A stretch of DNA of 64,000 bases from assembly GCF_009907385.1 (NCBI RefSeq), contig NZ_JAAATR010000033.1, forward strand, positions 124,001 through 188,000. Reading direction: 5' to 3'. Under the pieces are notes generated by a model. The model searched no databases and was not told the origin of the DNA. It was given only the letters and a program-made list of their open reading frames with translations. Below are positions 1 to 9,170 of the stretch, in pieces (position 1 is the stretch's first letter; each line of letters opens with the position of its first letter). The stretch is from Atlantibacter hermannii. GTDB taxonomy: Bacteria > Pseudomonadota > Gammaproteobacteria > Enterobacterales > Enterobacteriaceae. Made by a program: the position numbers and the translations under genes.

Positions 1-495
1 CAAAAGCTGGAGGGCTTTCAGGCCATCGAAGTGCCGGACGATCGCGTTAGCGTGGCGGACGCGGTGGAAACCTATCTGTTTAACAGCCAACTGCTGAGCC
101 GTGAGCAGGGAGACATGATGCTGGTGCTGCCCCAGGAATCCCGGGATCATGCCGGCGTGTGGGGCTATCTGACCGAGCTGGTGGAGTCGCCGGATAATCC
201 GATCAACGAACTGAAGGTTTTCGATCTGCGGGAAAGTATGGCCAACGGCGGCGGCCCGGCCTGCCTGCGGCTGCGGGTGGTGCTGAATCATGCCGAGCGG
301 GCGGCGGTGAATCCCGGCGTGATGATGAATGACGCGCTTTTTACTACCCTTAATCAGTGGGTCGATAAGCACTATCGCGATCGGTTGGTTCAGAGCGATC
401 TCATCGATCCGCAGCTGTTACGCGAAGGGCGCGAAGCGCTCGATGAATTAACGCAGATATTAAAGCTGGGGTCGGTGTACCCGTTCCAGCGCTAA
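1..495 (+). CDS. astB: N-succinylarginine dihydrolase, C-terminal part (window edge)
   Basis: The first 495 bases are an open frame entering from the left edge and ending in TAA at 493-495. The peptide, including [16 protein letters not shown] and the end LGSVYPFQR, matches the C-terminal third of AstB. In the arginine succinyltransferase pathway AstB hydrolyses N2-succinylarginine to succinylornithine, CO2 and ammonia in the cytoplasm. Only about 164 residues lie in the window, so the amidinotransferase-fold catalytic residues nearer the N-terminus are not all visible. It is followed after 9 bases by astE in the usual ast order, which supports the call. Nothing looks truncated apart from the window edge. 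Confidence 0.95.
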   Translation, partial: QKLEGFQAIEVPDDRVSVADAVETYLFNSQLLSREQGDMMLVLPQESRDHAGVWGYLTELVESPDNPINELKVFDLRESMANGGGPACLRLRVVLNHAERAAVNPGVMMNDALFTTLNQWVDKHYRDRLVQSDLIDPQLLREGREALDELTQILKLGSVYPFQR

Positions 496-504
496 GGTGA
501 AGTT

Positions 505-1467
505 ATGCAGGAGTTTTTGGCGTACACCCTGGCTGGCGAAACCCCGGCCAGGCGGTGTGGCGAGACGGCGCAGTTTCGCTGGACGTGGTGGGATGAAGGG
601 GTCGTCGAGCTGGCGCCGCATCACGCAACGCTGCCCGCGCTGGTACTGTCGGCGGGCATTCACGGCAATGAAACTGCCCCGGTTGAAATGCTGGATGCCC
701 TGATGGAGGCGTTGCATCACGGCGATATCGCCCTCGCGCGCCCGTTGCTGGTTATTTTAGGTAATCCGGCCGCCCTGCGCGCCGGCAAGCGCTATCTCAC
801 GGATGATATGAACCGCATGTTCAGCGGCCGCTGGCAAAATTTCCCGGAAAGCGGCGAAACCCGGCGCGCCTGCGTGCTTGAGCACTGTGTGGAACGCTTC
901 CTGACCTGCGCAGGACCGGCCTGGCATCTGGATATGCATACCGCGATCCGCAGTTCATATCATCCACGCTTCGGCGTCTTTCCGGCGCGTAAAACCCCTT
1001 ATGAGAAAGCGTTTTTACGCTGGATGGCCGATGCCGGATTGCAGGCGCTGGTCTTTCATCGCGCCCCCGGCGGCACTTTTACCCACTTCAGCAGCGATCA
1101 TTTTGACGCGCAAAGCTGCACCCTGGAGTTAGGAAAAGCGCAGCCGTTCGGGCAAAACGATCTCACTCAGTTTGACGTCACCAAAGCGGCGCTGCGGGCG
1201 CTGCTGGCAGGGGAGCCCACGGAACCCCTCAATGCTCAGCCGCTGCGCTATGACGTGGTCCGGCAAATCACCCGGCAAAGCGAGGCGTTTGTGCTGCATA
1301 TGTCGGCCCAGACCCAGAACTTCACCGCTTTTGCCAAAGGCACGCTACTGGCGGAGGATGGCGCAACGGTTTACCGGGTAGAAAACGACACCGAATATGT
1401 CCTGTTCCCGAATCCCAACGTGGCGCTCGGCCTGCGGGCCGGGTTAATGCTCAAAGAGATAACCTGA
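505..1467 (+). CDS. astE: Succinylglutamate desuccinylase AstE
   Basis: A 320-residue protein of the M14 zinc-carboxypeptidase-like AstE/AspA family. It carries out the last step of the arginine succinyltransferase pathway, releasing succinate and glutamate from N-succinylglutamate. The HGNE motif near residue 53 supplies two of the expected zinc ligands (His and Glu), and LDMHTAIR near residue 140 supplies the third-ligand region. Length equals the usual 320-322 residues. It starts 9 bases after the astB stop and is co-transcribed with it as the last ast gene. No terminator with a clear T-run was seen directly after it. Confidence 0.96.
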   Translation: MQEFLAYTLAGETPARRCGETAQFRWTWWDEGVVELAPHHATLPALVLSAGIHGNETAPVEMLDALMEALHHGDIALARPLLVILGNPAALRAGKRYLTDDMNRMFSGRWQNFPESGETRRACVLEHCVERFLTCAGPAWHLDMHTAIRSSYHPRFGVFPARKTPYEKAFLRWMADAGLQALVFHRAPGGTFTHFSSDHFDAQSCTLELGKAQPFGQNDLTQFDVTKAALRALLAGEPTEPLNAQPLRYDVVRQITRQSEAFVLHMSAQTQNFTAFAKGTLLAEDGATVYRVENDTEYVLFPNPNVALGLRAGLMLKEIT

Positions 1468-1817
1468 CGAAATAATTTCTGCCGGTGCGGATGGTTATTA
1501 CGCACCGGTACGGCCTTAATCAATTTTTTAATTTTCAACGGTTAGTCAATTTATCCGGATTTATCCTGGTAAGCGCTTTATTTATCAGCAGGCAAACCGT
1601 ATACTCTCTGCACATTTTCTGCTTTATCAGTCAGTTGAATTATTTTCTTGCCACTCTCCTTGTTTTTTCCTTATTTTCTCCATAATTGATTGATTATTGT
1701 TTTTTACACTTTCAATGCTTTACCCAGACTCTGAATACTTGACGTTACACCACGTACACTTATTCTCGTCAACACGGCAACCGTGCCGAAAAATAAACTG
1801 AAATAAAGGATAGTGAT
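1468..1817 (+). promoter_or_regulatory. Regulatory gap before spy, with BaeR box
   Basis: This 350-base AT-rich gap separates astE from spy. Bases 1673-1690 match the published BaeR box (TTTTTCTCCATDATTGGC) at 15 of 18 positions; the core TTTTCTCCATAATTGA is intact. On the other strand, 1709-1723 reads GTAAAGCATTGAAAG, a weak CpxR-box candidate (perfect first half-site, 3 of 5 in the second). A likely promoter has TTGACG at 1739-1744 and TATTCT at 1761-1766, with a 16-base spacer. The arrangement agrees with Spy control by BaeSR and CpxAR in E. coli. An open frame at 1485-1685 is not considered a gene. Confidence 0.8.
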
Positions 1818-2309
1818 ATGCGTAAATTAACTGCGATTGTAATGGCTACCTCTCTGGCGCTGGGCGCAGCGAATCTGGCGCATGCGGCAGAAACCGCAAC
1901 CACTGCCACCGCACCGGATACCACCACCGCGCAGCCGTACCACAAAGGCATGCGTGGCCCGCACCATGACATGATGTTTAAAGATCTCAACCTGACCGAC
2001 GCGCAGAAGCAGCAGATTCGCGACATCATGAAAGCGCAGCGCGATAAAATGAAACGCCCGTCGCTGGATGAGCGTCGCGCTATGCATTCGCTGGTCGCGT
2101 CCGATACCTTTGACCGCGCGAAGGCGGAAGAGGCGGTTAACAAGATGGCGGAACAGCATAAAGAGATGATGCTGTCACGCATGGAAACCCAGAACAAAAT
2201 CTACAACATCCTGACGCCTGAGCAGAAAAAACAGTTTAATGCCAATTTTGAGAAGCGTCTGACAGAACGTCCGGCCAAACCGGGTAAGATGCCAGTGGCT
2301 GCTGAATAA
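1818..2309 (+). CDS. spy: Periplasmic ATP-independent chaperone Spy
   Basis: A 163-residue periplasmic chaperone induced by envelope stress that protects unfolded proteins. A signal peptide of about 23 residues ends in NLAHA|AE. Two LTxxQ-type motifs are visible (LTDAQKQQ and LTPEQKKQ), as expected for the Spy/CpxP family. The helical body is rich in Met, Lys and Glu, forming the cradle that holds clients. Start ATG has AAAGGA seven bases upstream. The gene stands alone with its own promoter, BaeR box and terminator, so it is a single-gene transcript. Length is close to E. coli Spy (161). Confidence 0.96.
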   Translation: MRKLTAIVMATSLALGAANLAHAAETATTATAPDTTTAQPYHKGMRGPHHDMMFKDLNLTDAQKQQIRDIMKAQRDKMKRPSLDERRAMHSLVASDTFDRAKAEEAVNKMAEQHKEMMLSRMETQNKIYNILTPEQKKQFNANFEKRLTERPAKPGKMPVAAE

Positions 2310-2331
2310 CCGCTCAGCCAATCCACACAAG

Positions 2332-2394
2332 ACCGCCGGTGTTGTCCATAGCGCAGAAATGGTGCTCTGGACAGTACCGGCGGTTTTACTTTTC
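2332..2394 (+). terminator. Intrinsic terminator of spy
   Basis: ACCGCCGGT at 2332-2340 pairs perfectly with ACCGGCGGT at 2376-2384. Inside it TGTCCA pairs with TGGACA and AGC with GCT, giving a long stem, followed by TTTTACTTTT. Confidence 0.88.
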
Positions 2395-2591
2395 CCGTCA
2401 CGTCTTATCGCCAATCCTCTTCCTTCCTGACGCGCGTAATGTTAACTTTACACGTCTAATCAGAACGTTACCCCAATATCCTTATAATCTGAACACGCAG
2501 ACCTGAAGCCCGCGCGTTTATTGCCGATAACAAAGGGGTGACATTTTTTGCGTGCGCGGCGTTCGCTCTTTTAGTGCGCTCAGGAGTGGTG

Positions 2592-3140
2592 ATGGAGTAT
2601 TTCGATTTACAGAAAATGCAGGTGAATCTCTGGCGTAACGGGGCAGGGGAAACCCGTGAAATTTGCTGTTTCCCGCCCGCGACCCGGGATTTTAACTGGC
2701 GCGCCAGTATTGCTTCACTCTCCGCCAACGGCGAATTCAGCCAAATCCCCCAGGTTGAACGCACCGTCACGCTGCTGGAAGGCGGCGAACTGACCCTGGA
2801 CGGCGGCAACGCTTTTCGCCATACGCTGAAACACTACCAGCCATTCAGTTTTTCTGGCGAACAATCGGTACGCGCCGAGCTGAGCGACGGACGCATGTCG
2901 ATGGATTTCAACATCATTACCCACCGGGATCGCTGCCGCGCAAAAGTGCGCGTTGCCGATCGCACCTTCACCACCTTTGCGCCGCGCGGCGGCATTATCT
3001 ACGTGCTGAGCGGCGCCTGGCAGCTGGGCGATAAGCTGCTCACCAGCGATCAGGGCGCGTGGTGGGAAGCGGGATGCCATACGCTGCGGTTGCTTAAGGC
3101 GGAAGGGCGGCTGCTGTTCAGCGAAATCACCTATCTGTAG
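2592..3140 (+). CDS. ves: HutD/Ves family cupin protein
   Basis: A 182-residue protein that begins MEYFDLQKM and contains [13 protein letters not shown], the N-terminal signature of Ves (HutD family, cupin fold). E. coli Ves is described as a cold- and stress-inducible environmental-stress protein; its molecular function is unsettled. The ATG at 2592 is chosen because AGGAG lies at 2582-2586 and because E. coli Ves begins at the same point; the frame is open upstream to 2538. The C-terminus stops after ITYL, several residues before the E. coli protein (191). It ends 2 bases before the convergent cho stop. Confidence 0.9.
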   Translation: MEYFDLQKMQVNLWRNGAGETREICCFPPATRDFNWRASIASLSANGEFSQIPQVERTVTLLEGGELTLDGGNAFRHTLKHYQPFSFSGEQSVRAELSDGRMSMDFNIITHRDRCRAKVRVADRTFTTFAPRGGIIYVLSGAWQLGDKLLTSDQGAWWEAGCHTLRLLKAEGRLLFSEITYL

Positions 3141-3142
3141 CG

Positions 3143-4003
3143 CTACAGTTCGATAATATCCTGTTCGGCGCGGATCAGCGGGCGGCACAGTATCTTGTAG
3201 CCGTCATGATCGAAACCCGGCGAGGCCCGGGTTAAGCGCGCCGCATCCTCAAGACTGTCCACCGTGCCCAGCCATACCCAGTTATCGATAATCAGATACT
3301 GGATCATATCGTCAGTCTGCTCTTTCACCGCCACCGGCCCGCGCCACGGCCAGCACACCACCTGAAGGTGGGATAGCGACTCCAGCAGGCGCGCGTTATG
3401 GTCATCCACCGGCTCCAGGCCGCAGCAGGCACCGGCGCAGCGTTTCAGCGCCGCACGAAAACAGGCGCGGCCCGCGCTGAGCTTTTCCAGCCCGAGCAGG
3501 CCGTGACATAGCCGCTGTTCATCGGCGATGCTTTTCAACTTTTCCAGCGCCGCCCGGCGATTGGCGAACAGCCCGTAGAGATGCGGAGTATGAGAGAAAT
3601 CCACTTCTTTGGCATACACCACTTCAGGGCGGGAGCCGCTAAGCAGCAGCGAACAGAGCTGGCGATTGCGACGTAGCCGCTTATTGAACAGCGGCTGCTG
3701 GGCTTTGATCATCTGCGCTTCCAGCAACAGCGCGCCCAGCTCGCCTGCCGTGCGGGTAAAGGTAATATGCCGCGCCTGGCGCAGCATCGCCGCTTCGCCG
3801 GGCGTGCGCAGATGGGACATCACCCTGGCGCGCAGATTAATGCTTTTACCGATATACAGCGGCAGGGTTTCACTTTCGCCATGAAAAATATACACGCCGG
3901 GCGCGCGGGGCAGTTCTGCCAGCGACGGGCGTAAATGTTCGGGATACTGATAAATCGCCTCGGCTTCAAAGTCGAGGCGCGGGCTCATGCTGCGTCGGAC
4001 CAC
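3143..4003 (-). CDS. cho: Excinuclease Cho (UvrC-homologue endonuclease)
   Basis: A 286-residue SOS-induced endonuclease that makes the 3' incision at UvrB-bound bulky DNA lesions, alternative to UvrC. The GIY-YIG domain is seen at about residues 30-110 (GVYIFHG, then PLYIGKSINLRARV), followed by the UvrC-like region with RACFRAALKRCAGACCG. Start is taken as the GTG at 4003, preceded by AGGAG in the message; an ATG five codons later (3988) is possible. The open frame runs up to 4297 but that part has no similarity and lies over the neighbour. A LexA box sits just upstream. Confidence 0.93.
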   Translation of the reverse strand: MVRRSMSPRLDFEAEAIYQYPEHLRPSLAELPRAPGVYIFHGESETLPLYIGKSINLRARVMSHLRTPGEAAMLRQARHITFTRTAGELGALLLEAQMIKAQQPLFNKRLRRNRQLCSLLLSGSRPEVVYAKEVDFSHTPHLYGLFANRRAALEKLKSIADEQRLCHGLLGLEKLSAGRACFRAALKRCAGACCGLEPVDDHNARLLESLSHLQVVCWPWRGPVAVKEQTDDMIQYLIIDNWVWLGTVDSLEDAARLTRASPGFDHDGYKILCRPLIRAEQDIIEL

Positions 4004-4018
4004 ATATAACTCCTGATA

Positions 4019-4034
4019 CTGGTTGCTTGTCCAG
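4019..4034 (-). promoter_or_regulatory. LexA box of cho
   Basis: On the minus strand the 16-mer CTGGACAAGCAACCAG has the obligatory CTG-N10-CAG pattern. It lies 15 bases before the cho start codon and abuts a TATACT -10 candidate, so bound LexA should block cho transcription. K-12 cho is also a LexA-regulon gene. Confidence 0.88.
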
Positions 4035-4074
4035 TATAACAAGGGATTATGGGTTGAAAAAGCAGCAATCGCAG

Positions 4075-4959
4075 TTAACGTCGCGTGGCAAGCCAGCAAA
4101 GCAGCGATCCGGCTACCACCATCGCCACGCCTTGCCAGAAACTGATGCCCGGGGTTAACCCCAGCCACAGGCTGGCCAACAGTGCGGAGGAGACCGGTGT
4201 GAAGTACGACGCAGTTGCCAGTAACGTCATGTTCCCATGGGAAATCCCATGGTTCCAGGCGGAGTAGGCCACGGCGGTGGAGACCCCCATAAAGCACAGT
4301 TGCAGGGTGCCGGGAAGGGTAAAAGTCATCGGCCCTTCACTGGATAGCGCGTAGTGGATCCACAGCGCCAGCGCGGTGGCGCAAAAAAACAGCGTGACGC
4401 CGCTTTTCCCGTTGCTCCAGCGCCGGGTGAGGTTACAGTACAACGCCCAGGTAATGGCGGCAGCAAAGGCCAACCCATAGGCCAACGGGTTATCCAGAAT
4501 GTTGCGCCACATTATCATCGGCGACCAGTCGCCATTGCCTTTCATCACCTGCGCCACGCCCGCAATGGCTAACAGCAGCCCCGGCCAGATAAGCCAGGTG
4601 CTGCGCTGGTTGTTCATCCACAGCGCGAACAGCACCGTTAAGCTCGGCCACAGGTAATTAATCATCCCCAGCTCCAGCGACTGGCTGCGGTTATGGGCAA
4701 AGCCGATGGACAGCGCCAGGCACATTTCATAGGCCACAAACAGCCCGCCGCCCACCAGCGCATAGCGCAGCGGTAAGCCTTCGGGGCGCGGACGTCCCTG
4801 CGCCAGCCATAAACAGCAGGCGCTGAGGGTGTAAATCAGGGCAGGGCCGCCCACCGGGCCGAAATGTTCGGCAATGCTGCGGAACAGCCCAACCGAGGTA
4901 CTCCAGAGTAAAATCGCGATCAGACCAATCAGCGTGGCGCGTGCTACGGGGGTTTGCAT
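4075..4959 (-). CDS. EamA-family (YddG-like) amino acid exporter
   Basis: About 294 residues with roughly ten hydrophobic segments, typical of the drug/metabolite transporter superfamily. It resembles E. coli YddG, an aromatic amino acid exporter: the starts of TM1 (ATLIGLIAI, LWST), GPVGGPALIY, MINYLWPSLTVLFA, PGLLLA and the C-terminal SLLCWLATRR are shared. Many other positions differ, so it may be a paralogue with another substrate. ATG at 4959 is preferred over an in-frame TTG at 4965. It lies between cho and nadE on the same strand; K-12 has no gene here, so this is an insertion relative to that genome. Confidence 0.78.
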   Translation of the reverse strand: MQTPVARATLIGLIAILLWSTSVGLFRSIAEHFGPVGGPALIYTLSACCLWLAQGRPRPEGLPLRYALVGGGLFVAYEMCLALSIGFAHNRSQSLELGMINYLWPSLTVLFALWMNNQRSTWLIWPGLLLAIAGVAQVMKGNGDWSPMIMWRNILDNPLAYGLAFAAAITWALYCNLTRRWSNGKSGVTLFFCATALALWIHYALSSEGPMTFTLPGTLQLCFMGVSTAVAYSAWNHGISHGNMTLLATASYFTPVSSALLASLWLGLTPGISFWQGVAMVVAGSLLCWLATRR

Positions 4960-5026
4960 AGTCAATCCGTGAAAAAGGCGGCAACGCCGCCTGATAAAAG
5001 GTGAACCTTAGCCACACCAGCTGGCG

Positions 5027-5854
5027 TTATCTTTTCCAGAAATCATCAAATACGGTGATAGGGGGACGGCGCTTGTGCTCGGTTTTCAGATACCAGCCCT
5101 CGATGGTTTTGCTGATGCTTTCATCCAGCGTTTTGCCTTCCAGATAGTCATCAATGTTTTCATAGGTGACGCCCAGCGCCACTTCATCCGGCAGGGAAGG
5201 GCGATCGTCTTCCAGATCCGCCGTCGGCAGTTTGGTATAGAGATGCTTAGGGCAGCCCAGTTCGCGCAGCAGCTGTTTGCCCTGGCGTTTATTGAGGCGG
5301 AACAGCGGATTGATATCGGTGCCGCCGTCGCCGTATTTGGTGAAGAAACCGGTGACCGCTTCTGCCGCATGATCGGTGCCCACCACCACGCCTTTAGTCA
5401 TCCCGGCGATGCTGTACTGGGCTTTCATACGCTCACGCGCTTTTTCATTGCCGCGCACAAAGTCGCTCAGCTCAATGCCCGCGTCGCGCAACGCCTGCTC
5501 GCTGGCCAGCACGGCGGCTTTAATGTTTACGGTGAGCACCCGATCTGGCTGGATAAACCCCAGCGCGTCCTGACAATCCTGCTCGTCGAACTGGACGCCG
5601 TAAGGCAGACGCACGGCGATAAACTGATAGCTGGCGTCGCCGGTTTCATCGCGCAGTTCCGTGATAGCCAACTGGCTGAGTTTTCCTGCCAGGGTAGAGT
5701 CCTGACCGCCGCTGATACCCAGTACCAGCGTCTTAATAAACGGGTGCGCTTTCAGATATGCTTTAAGAAAATCCACGCTACGGCGTATTTCCTGCTGAAC
5801 ATCGATCTGCGGTTTTACGCCGAGAGCCTGAATAATGTCTTGTTGTAGAGCCAT
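5027..5854 (-). CDS. nadE: NH3-dependent NAD+ synthetase NadE
   Basis: A 275-residue cytoplasmic enzyme that amidates deamido-NAD+ with ammonia using ATP, the last step of NAD biosynthesis. The pyrophosphate-binding P-loop GISGGQDST is at residues 45-53, and the family regions [26 protein letters not shown] and [12 protein letters not shown] follow. No glutaminase domain is present, as in other enterobacterial NadE. Length equals E. coli NadE. GGAGGGG lies directly before the ATG. It is divergent from osmE, with about 245 bases of shared promoter region. Confidence 0.97.
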   Translation of the reverse strand: MALQQDIIQALGVKPQIDVQQEIRRSVDFLKAYLKAHPFIKTLVLGISGGQDSTLAGKLSQLAITELRDETGDASYQFIAVRLPYGVQFDEQDCQDALGFIQPDRVLTVNIKAAVLASEQALRDAGIELSDFVRGNEKARERMKAQYSIAGMTKGVVVGTDHAAEAVTGFFTKYGDGGTDINPLFRLNKRQGKQLLRELGCPKHLYTKLPTADLEDDRPSLPDEVALGVTYENIDDYLEGKTLDESISKTIEGWYLKTEHKRRPPITVFDDFWKR

Positions 5855-6098
5855 TTACCCCTCCGATCACAGCCTGTCTGATTTGAATTCATATCGGTAA
5901 AGTTTAATCCTTAAAACTAACCCGATGTGCCGGAAACGACAAGGCGTGCGGCGGTTTCCCCGCCCGAATGACGCAAAATAAGGCAATTTTCCATAAAAGT
6001 AGAATCGTCCTAAAAAAAGCCGTTACGCTCTAACAACTTGAAAAATGTTACTTTGCCTTCCAGGCTTAGTTCACACGCAGAAACAAGAGGAAGACATA

Positions 6099-6446
6099 AT
6101 GAATAACAAGTTTGCAGGATTACTGGGTGCGGCAGCGGTAATGACGATGCTGGCAGGTTGTACGGCGTATGATCGTACCAAAGACCAAATCACCGAACCG
6201 GTAGTGAAAGACGTTAAAAAAGGGATGAGCCGTGAGCAGGTCCGCCAGATTGCCGGCCAGCCTTCTTCTGAAGTGAGCATGATCCACGCTCGCGGCACTT
6301 GCCAGACCTACATTCTGGGTCAACGCGATGGTAAAGCGCAGACTTACTTCGTCGCGCTGGATGACACCGGCCACGTAATGAACTCCGGCTACCAGACCTG
6401 TGCTGAATACGATACCGATCCACAGGCGCCGAAAGCGAAACAGTAA
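6099..6446 (+). CDS. osmE: Osmotically inducible lipoprotein OsmE
   Basis: A 115-residue lipoprotein with signal peptide and lipobox MLAGC (Cys about residue 20), then a SmpA/OmlA-type domain with [18 protein letters not shown]. In E. coli it is an osmotically and stationary-phase induced outer-membrane lipoprotein of uncertain molecular role. ATG at 6099 is chosen over the upstream in-frame ATG at 6045 because AGAGGAAG precedes it and the lipoprotein signal starts there. A strong terminator follows. Confidence 0.94.
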   Translation: MNNKFAGLLGAAAVMTMLAGCTAYDRTKDQITEPVVKDVKKGMSREQVRQIAGQPSSEVSMIHARGTCQTYILGQRDGKAQTYFVALDDTGHVMNSGYQTCAEYDTDPQAPKAKQ

Positions 6447-6462
6447 GTTTTGCTTCCCGCAT

Positions 6463-6490
6463 AAAAAAACCTGCTTCGGCAGGTTTTTTT
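6463..6490 (+). terminator. Terminator of osmE
   Basis: CCTGC-TTCG-GCAGG hairpin with a UUCG tetraloop, flanked by A7 and T7, so it may work in both directions and may also end the minus-strand DUF2931 gene. Confidence 0.93.
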
Positions 6491-6516
6491 GTTTATCGCA
6501 TTAATGGGTAACAGAC

Positions 6517-7188
6517 TCACCATTCCCCGTAGGGGTATTTTTTTCCTTTGATGAAATTGATGGTTTCGTCGATATATTCGTATCCGTCGCCAAAATACGT
6601 CACGCCTTTACACATTTTTAGCTGCGAACCGGAAACGGTTTTTATTTTAAAATCCCGCACCGGCAGATCCGACAACCGGATATAATTATGAACGTCATTT
6701 TCCAGCCACACCCGCACTTTCCCTTCCGGCGCCAGGCCTATCACCATAAAACGAAAATAAAGCGTGTCAGTGACGTGTGGTACGGAAGGAGAAGGCACCA
6801 GCATCATGTTGTCTATCCGACTGTTGAACGCGATCTCCGTTTCATAGACCTTTTTATCAATGACAGAGTCCCAGCAGAAATGAATATATCGCGGCGGGTC
6901 GTTGACTTTGTTTAAGGACGAATCAGTTCCGCCCACAGGCTCCTTCCACCGGTCAATACTTCTCTTTCTGGGGTGAGTGCCATCCAGCATGCGGAACTGG
7001 TAGTAATAGCCTTCCCTGTCCAGCATCTCCACATAGGTCACCCACGCAGGCAGCGCCTTCGGGTAGGCAAAATTAAAAAACCAGTAGTCGTAGGGCTTAG
7101 GTAGCTTTGCGTTTCCGGCCGCGTTGTTGCCGCCGGTGCATCCCGGCAGGCTGACTGCTATCAGCAGATAAAACAGGAACTTTTTCAT
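6517..7188 (-). CDS. DUF2931 lipoprotein, probable immunity protein of the Hcp-lipase effector
   Basis: A 223-residue predicted lipoprotein: MKKFLFYLLIAVSLPGC signal with lipobox, then a Trp/Tyr-rich DUF2931-like body with IRLSDLPVRDFKIKTVSGSQ and a C-terminal YGEW. DUF2931 proteins are often found next to type VI phospholipase effectors. Its ATG overlaps the effector stop by 4 bases (ATGA), so the two are translationally coupled. That coupling and the periplasm-facing lipoprotein form fit an immunity protein against a periplasm-delivered lipase; this role is inferred. It looks more AT-rich than its neighbours. A Walker or enzyme motif was not seen. Confidence 0.82.
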   Translation of the reverse strand: MKKFLFYLLIAVSLPGCTGGNNAAGNAKLPKPYDYWFFNFAYPKALPAWVTYVEMLDREGYYYQFRMLDGTHPRKRSIDRWKEPVGGTDSSLNKVNDPPRYIHFCWDSVIDKKVYETEIAFNSRIDNMMLVPSPSVPHVTDTLYFRFMVIGLAPEGKVRVWLENDVHNYIRLSDLPVRDFKIKTVSGSQLKMCKGVTYFGDGYEYIDETINFIKGKKYPYGEW

Positions 7189-9170
7189 CGCTGTTTTGCT
7201 CCATCCATGTTGTAAACGGTGCGCGTCCATTCTTCATCCGGACGATTAACATAACTGAAGGTCTCTGCGGGCGCAGCCGCGGAAGTTATGCTGTTTTTAA
7301 GATGATAATCAACAGTATTCCAGTTGGCGGAGCAGTGAATATACTGGCCAATGATACGGAGTTCTTCGGAGGTAAAAGGAACAACCCGTTCATTCTTTAC
7401 AAGCGCTTTCGCCTGCTGAATGGCTTTATCACACAAGCTCTGTAAATCAGGAGTCGGGAGAAGTTTTTTACTTTTCTGTATGTCCATAAAGTTAACCCCG
7501 GCCATTCCTGCAATTTCATACATCACCCTGAGCGGTATTTTCGACCACTCGTTAGTAACCGTCCGGTGAAAGGTCACCGCCGCACCCACCCGTTTTTGCG
7601 CATTGCCATACCGATCCTGCGGCATTTTGTCGTCCGCATCGCTTTCCGTCTTCATCACGCCGGAGGGTAACAGCGGAGCCAGCACGGGGTAGTCCAATAA
7701 CCGTCTGGCCTGCCCGGCGGCATGGCGGTACACGCGGGTTTCGCTATCCGGTACGGACTCCGGCTGAGTTTCTATTTCAGGACGGGTCAGGAAAAGATAC
7801 TCTGTTTCCGTGTCGTTATAGCCGCCGCCGATATCGGAATGCGCGCCCGGCAGGCTGAGCTCCGGCCAGTGCCCTTTCACGCTGTTAAGGCAGAAGTTAT
7901 ACCGGCATTCGTGCATCGCGGTCAGGTGAAAAACCTGTCTGGCAATGCCACGCGGCAGCGTTAGTCTGACGCCGGGGTTAGTGCTGTCATGCGGGTCGAA
8001 ACCGTCTTCCACGCCGCCCACGGCGGCGACCGTGTCAAAGAGACCGAGAAAGCGCACCTCGCCGGCCGGTTTTCCCTGATACGTCACTGCGCTGAACGCC
8101 GCCGAAACGGCATTCACCAGCGCCGGGTCCCGCTGAAAGACCCGGTTAGCGAAGTGCCGCGCCGCTGCCGCGCCGCGGCTGAAGCCGAACACGTCGAACT
8201 GAAGCGCTTTTATCGTCACCTGTTGGCCTGGAATACCGTGAGCGAAAATTACTAATTTTTCTCGAATAAGTTGAACAGCCCGGTCAGTCTTCGCAATCAC
8301 TCCCGTATCATAATTACCCAGCCCCATCCCCATCAGCGAATCGGCCTTGTTATTCTCGGTGCCAATACCCTCAACATAGATTTGCCGCTGATACGCTGTC
8401 TGGTCATCCGTTATTTCCGCATCTTCAACGTACAAAGAATTCAGCCAGTGAATATTAGTATGCCCACCTAAATAGCTGGTGGCCCCTGTCCCCGTAATTC
8501 CTTTTTTTTCCATACACCGCTGATTAAATTCACCGGCTTCGGCGGGATCAATCCCAAAACGTTCGGGGCTGCAGTCGCTCATTCTCAGGTTCGTGTTGGT
8601 AATATTATTACCCGTGCCGTCAAAAAAGACGCCAATCGTCAGCGTAATTTCCCGCTTTTTAATCTCCGGTTCGGTGGTTTTTATCGCCACAGGTAAGAGC
8701 GTGTTATAACGCTCCGGGGCGATAAGGTGGCAGTACTCAGTACCTGCAGCCAGATGCCGGTAGCAGATGTAATCATACCTGACTGTGATATATTCCTGAT
8801 CGAGACAACTTTCGCGTATCAGGGTGATATCCTGGCTGAGCGACGCGCCGCGCACCTCAATATTAAAATATTTCTCCCATCTGCCTGAACGGTTAATCCG
8901 GTAAAAGTCAAAATTCATCCAGCAGCGTTCATTATTAGTAATGGCATTCATAAGCAGCGGGGAACTTTTATCCACCGTTTTACAGAAATGAATGCCGTGA
9001 TGCTTTACGCCCTGAGTGGTATTCGTTATGGAATCGTCTAAGCTGAAAACGTATATTTCATCTTCATGCCCCAGCTGATAACGGTTGCCTGATGATTGCT
9101 CGCTTCCACACCCCTGAGAAATATCCCCCTGCTGTTCACCCATTATTTTAAGATAAATCATGTTGCTCAT
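7185..9170 (-). CDS. Evolved Hcp effector: Hcp domain fused to DUF2235 (Tle1-like) lipase
   Basis: A 661-residue fusion. Residues 1-160 resemble the Hcp/EvpC tube protein of enterobacterial type VI secretion (MIYLKIMGEQQGDISQGC, GHEDEIYVFS, then AGTEYCHLIAPE). From about 172 follows a DUF2235 alpha/beta-hydrolase: VFFDGTGNN (181-189), nucleophile elbow GFSRG (329-333, Ser331), a candidate Asp379 in LFDTVAAVGG and candidate His444 in PGAHSDIGGGY. This is the triad layout of Tle1 phospholipases. The predicted role is cargo built into the T6SS tube that attacks membranes of rival cells. No T6SS structural gene lies in the window, so it is an orphan unit that needs machinery elsewhere. GGAA lies about 9 bases before the ATG. 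Confidence 0.88.
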   Translation of the reverse strand: MSNMIYLKIMGEQQGDISQGCGSEQSSGNRYQLGHEDEIYVFSLDDSITNTTQGVKHHGIHFCKTVDKSSPLLMNAITNNERCWMNFDFYRINRSGRWEKYFNIEVRGASLSQDITLIRESCLDQEYITVRYDYICYRHLAAGTEYCHLIAPERYNTLLPVAIKTTEPEIKKREITLTIGVFFDGTGNNITNTNLRMSDCSPERFGIDPAEAGEFNQRCMEKKGITGTGATSYLGGHTNIHWLNSLYVEDAEITDDQTAYQRQIYVEGIGTENNKADSLMGMGLGNYDTGVIAKTDRAVQLIREKLVIFAHGIPGQQVTIKALQFDVFGFSRGAAAARHFANRVFQRDPALVNAVSAAFSAVTYQGKPAGEVRFLGLFDTVAAVGGVEDGFDPHDSTNPGVRLTLPRGIARQVFHLTAMHECRYNFCLNSVKGHWPELSLPGAHSDIGGGYNDTETEYLFLTRPEIETQPESVPDSETRVYRHAAGQARRLLDYPVLAPLLPSGVMKTESDADDKMPQDRYGNAQKRVGAAVTFHRTVTNEWSKIPLRVMYEIAGMAGVNFMDIQKSKKLLPTPDLQSLCDKAIQQAKALVKNERVVPFTSEELRIIGQYIHCSANWNTVDYHLKNSITSAAAPAETFSYVNRPDEEWTRTVYNMDGAKQR

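Noticed and set aside
1485..1685. 66-codon hydrophobic open frame before spy
   Set aside because: No ribosome binding site, composition reflects AT-rich promoter DNA, and it covers the BaeR box.
2468..2809. 113-codon minus-strand frame over ves
   Set aside because: Antisense to a clear ves reading frame; Ser/Arg-rich shadow.
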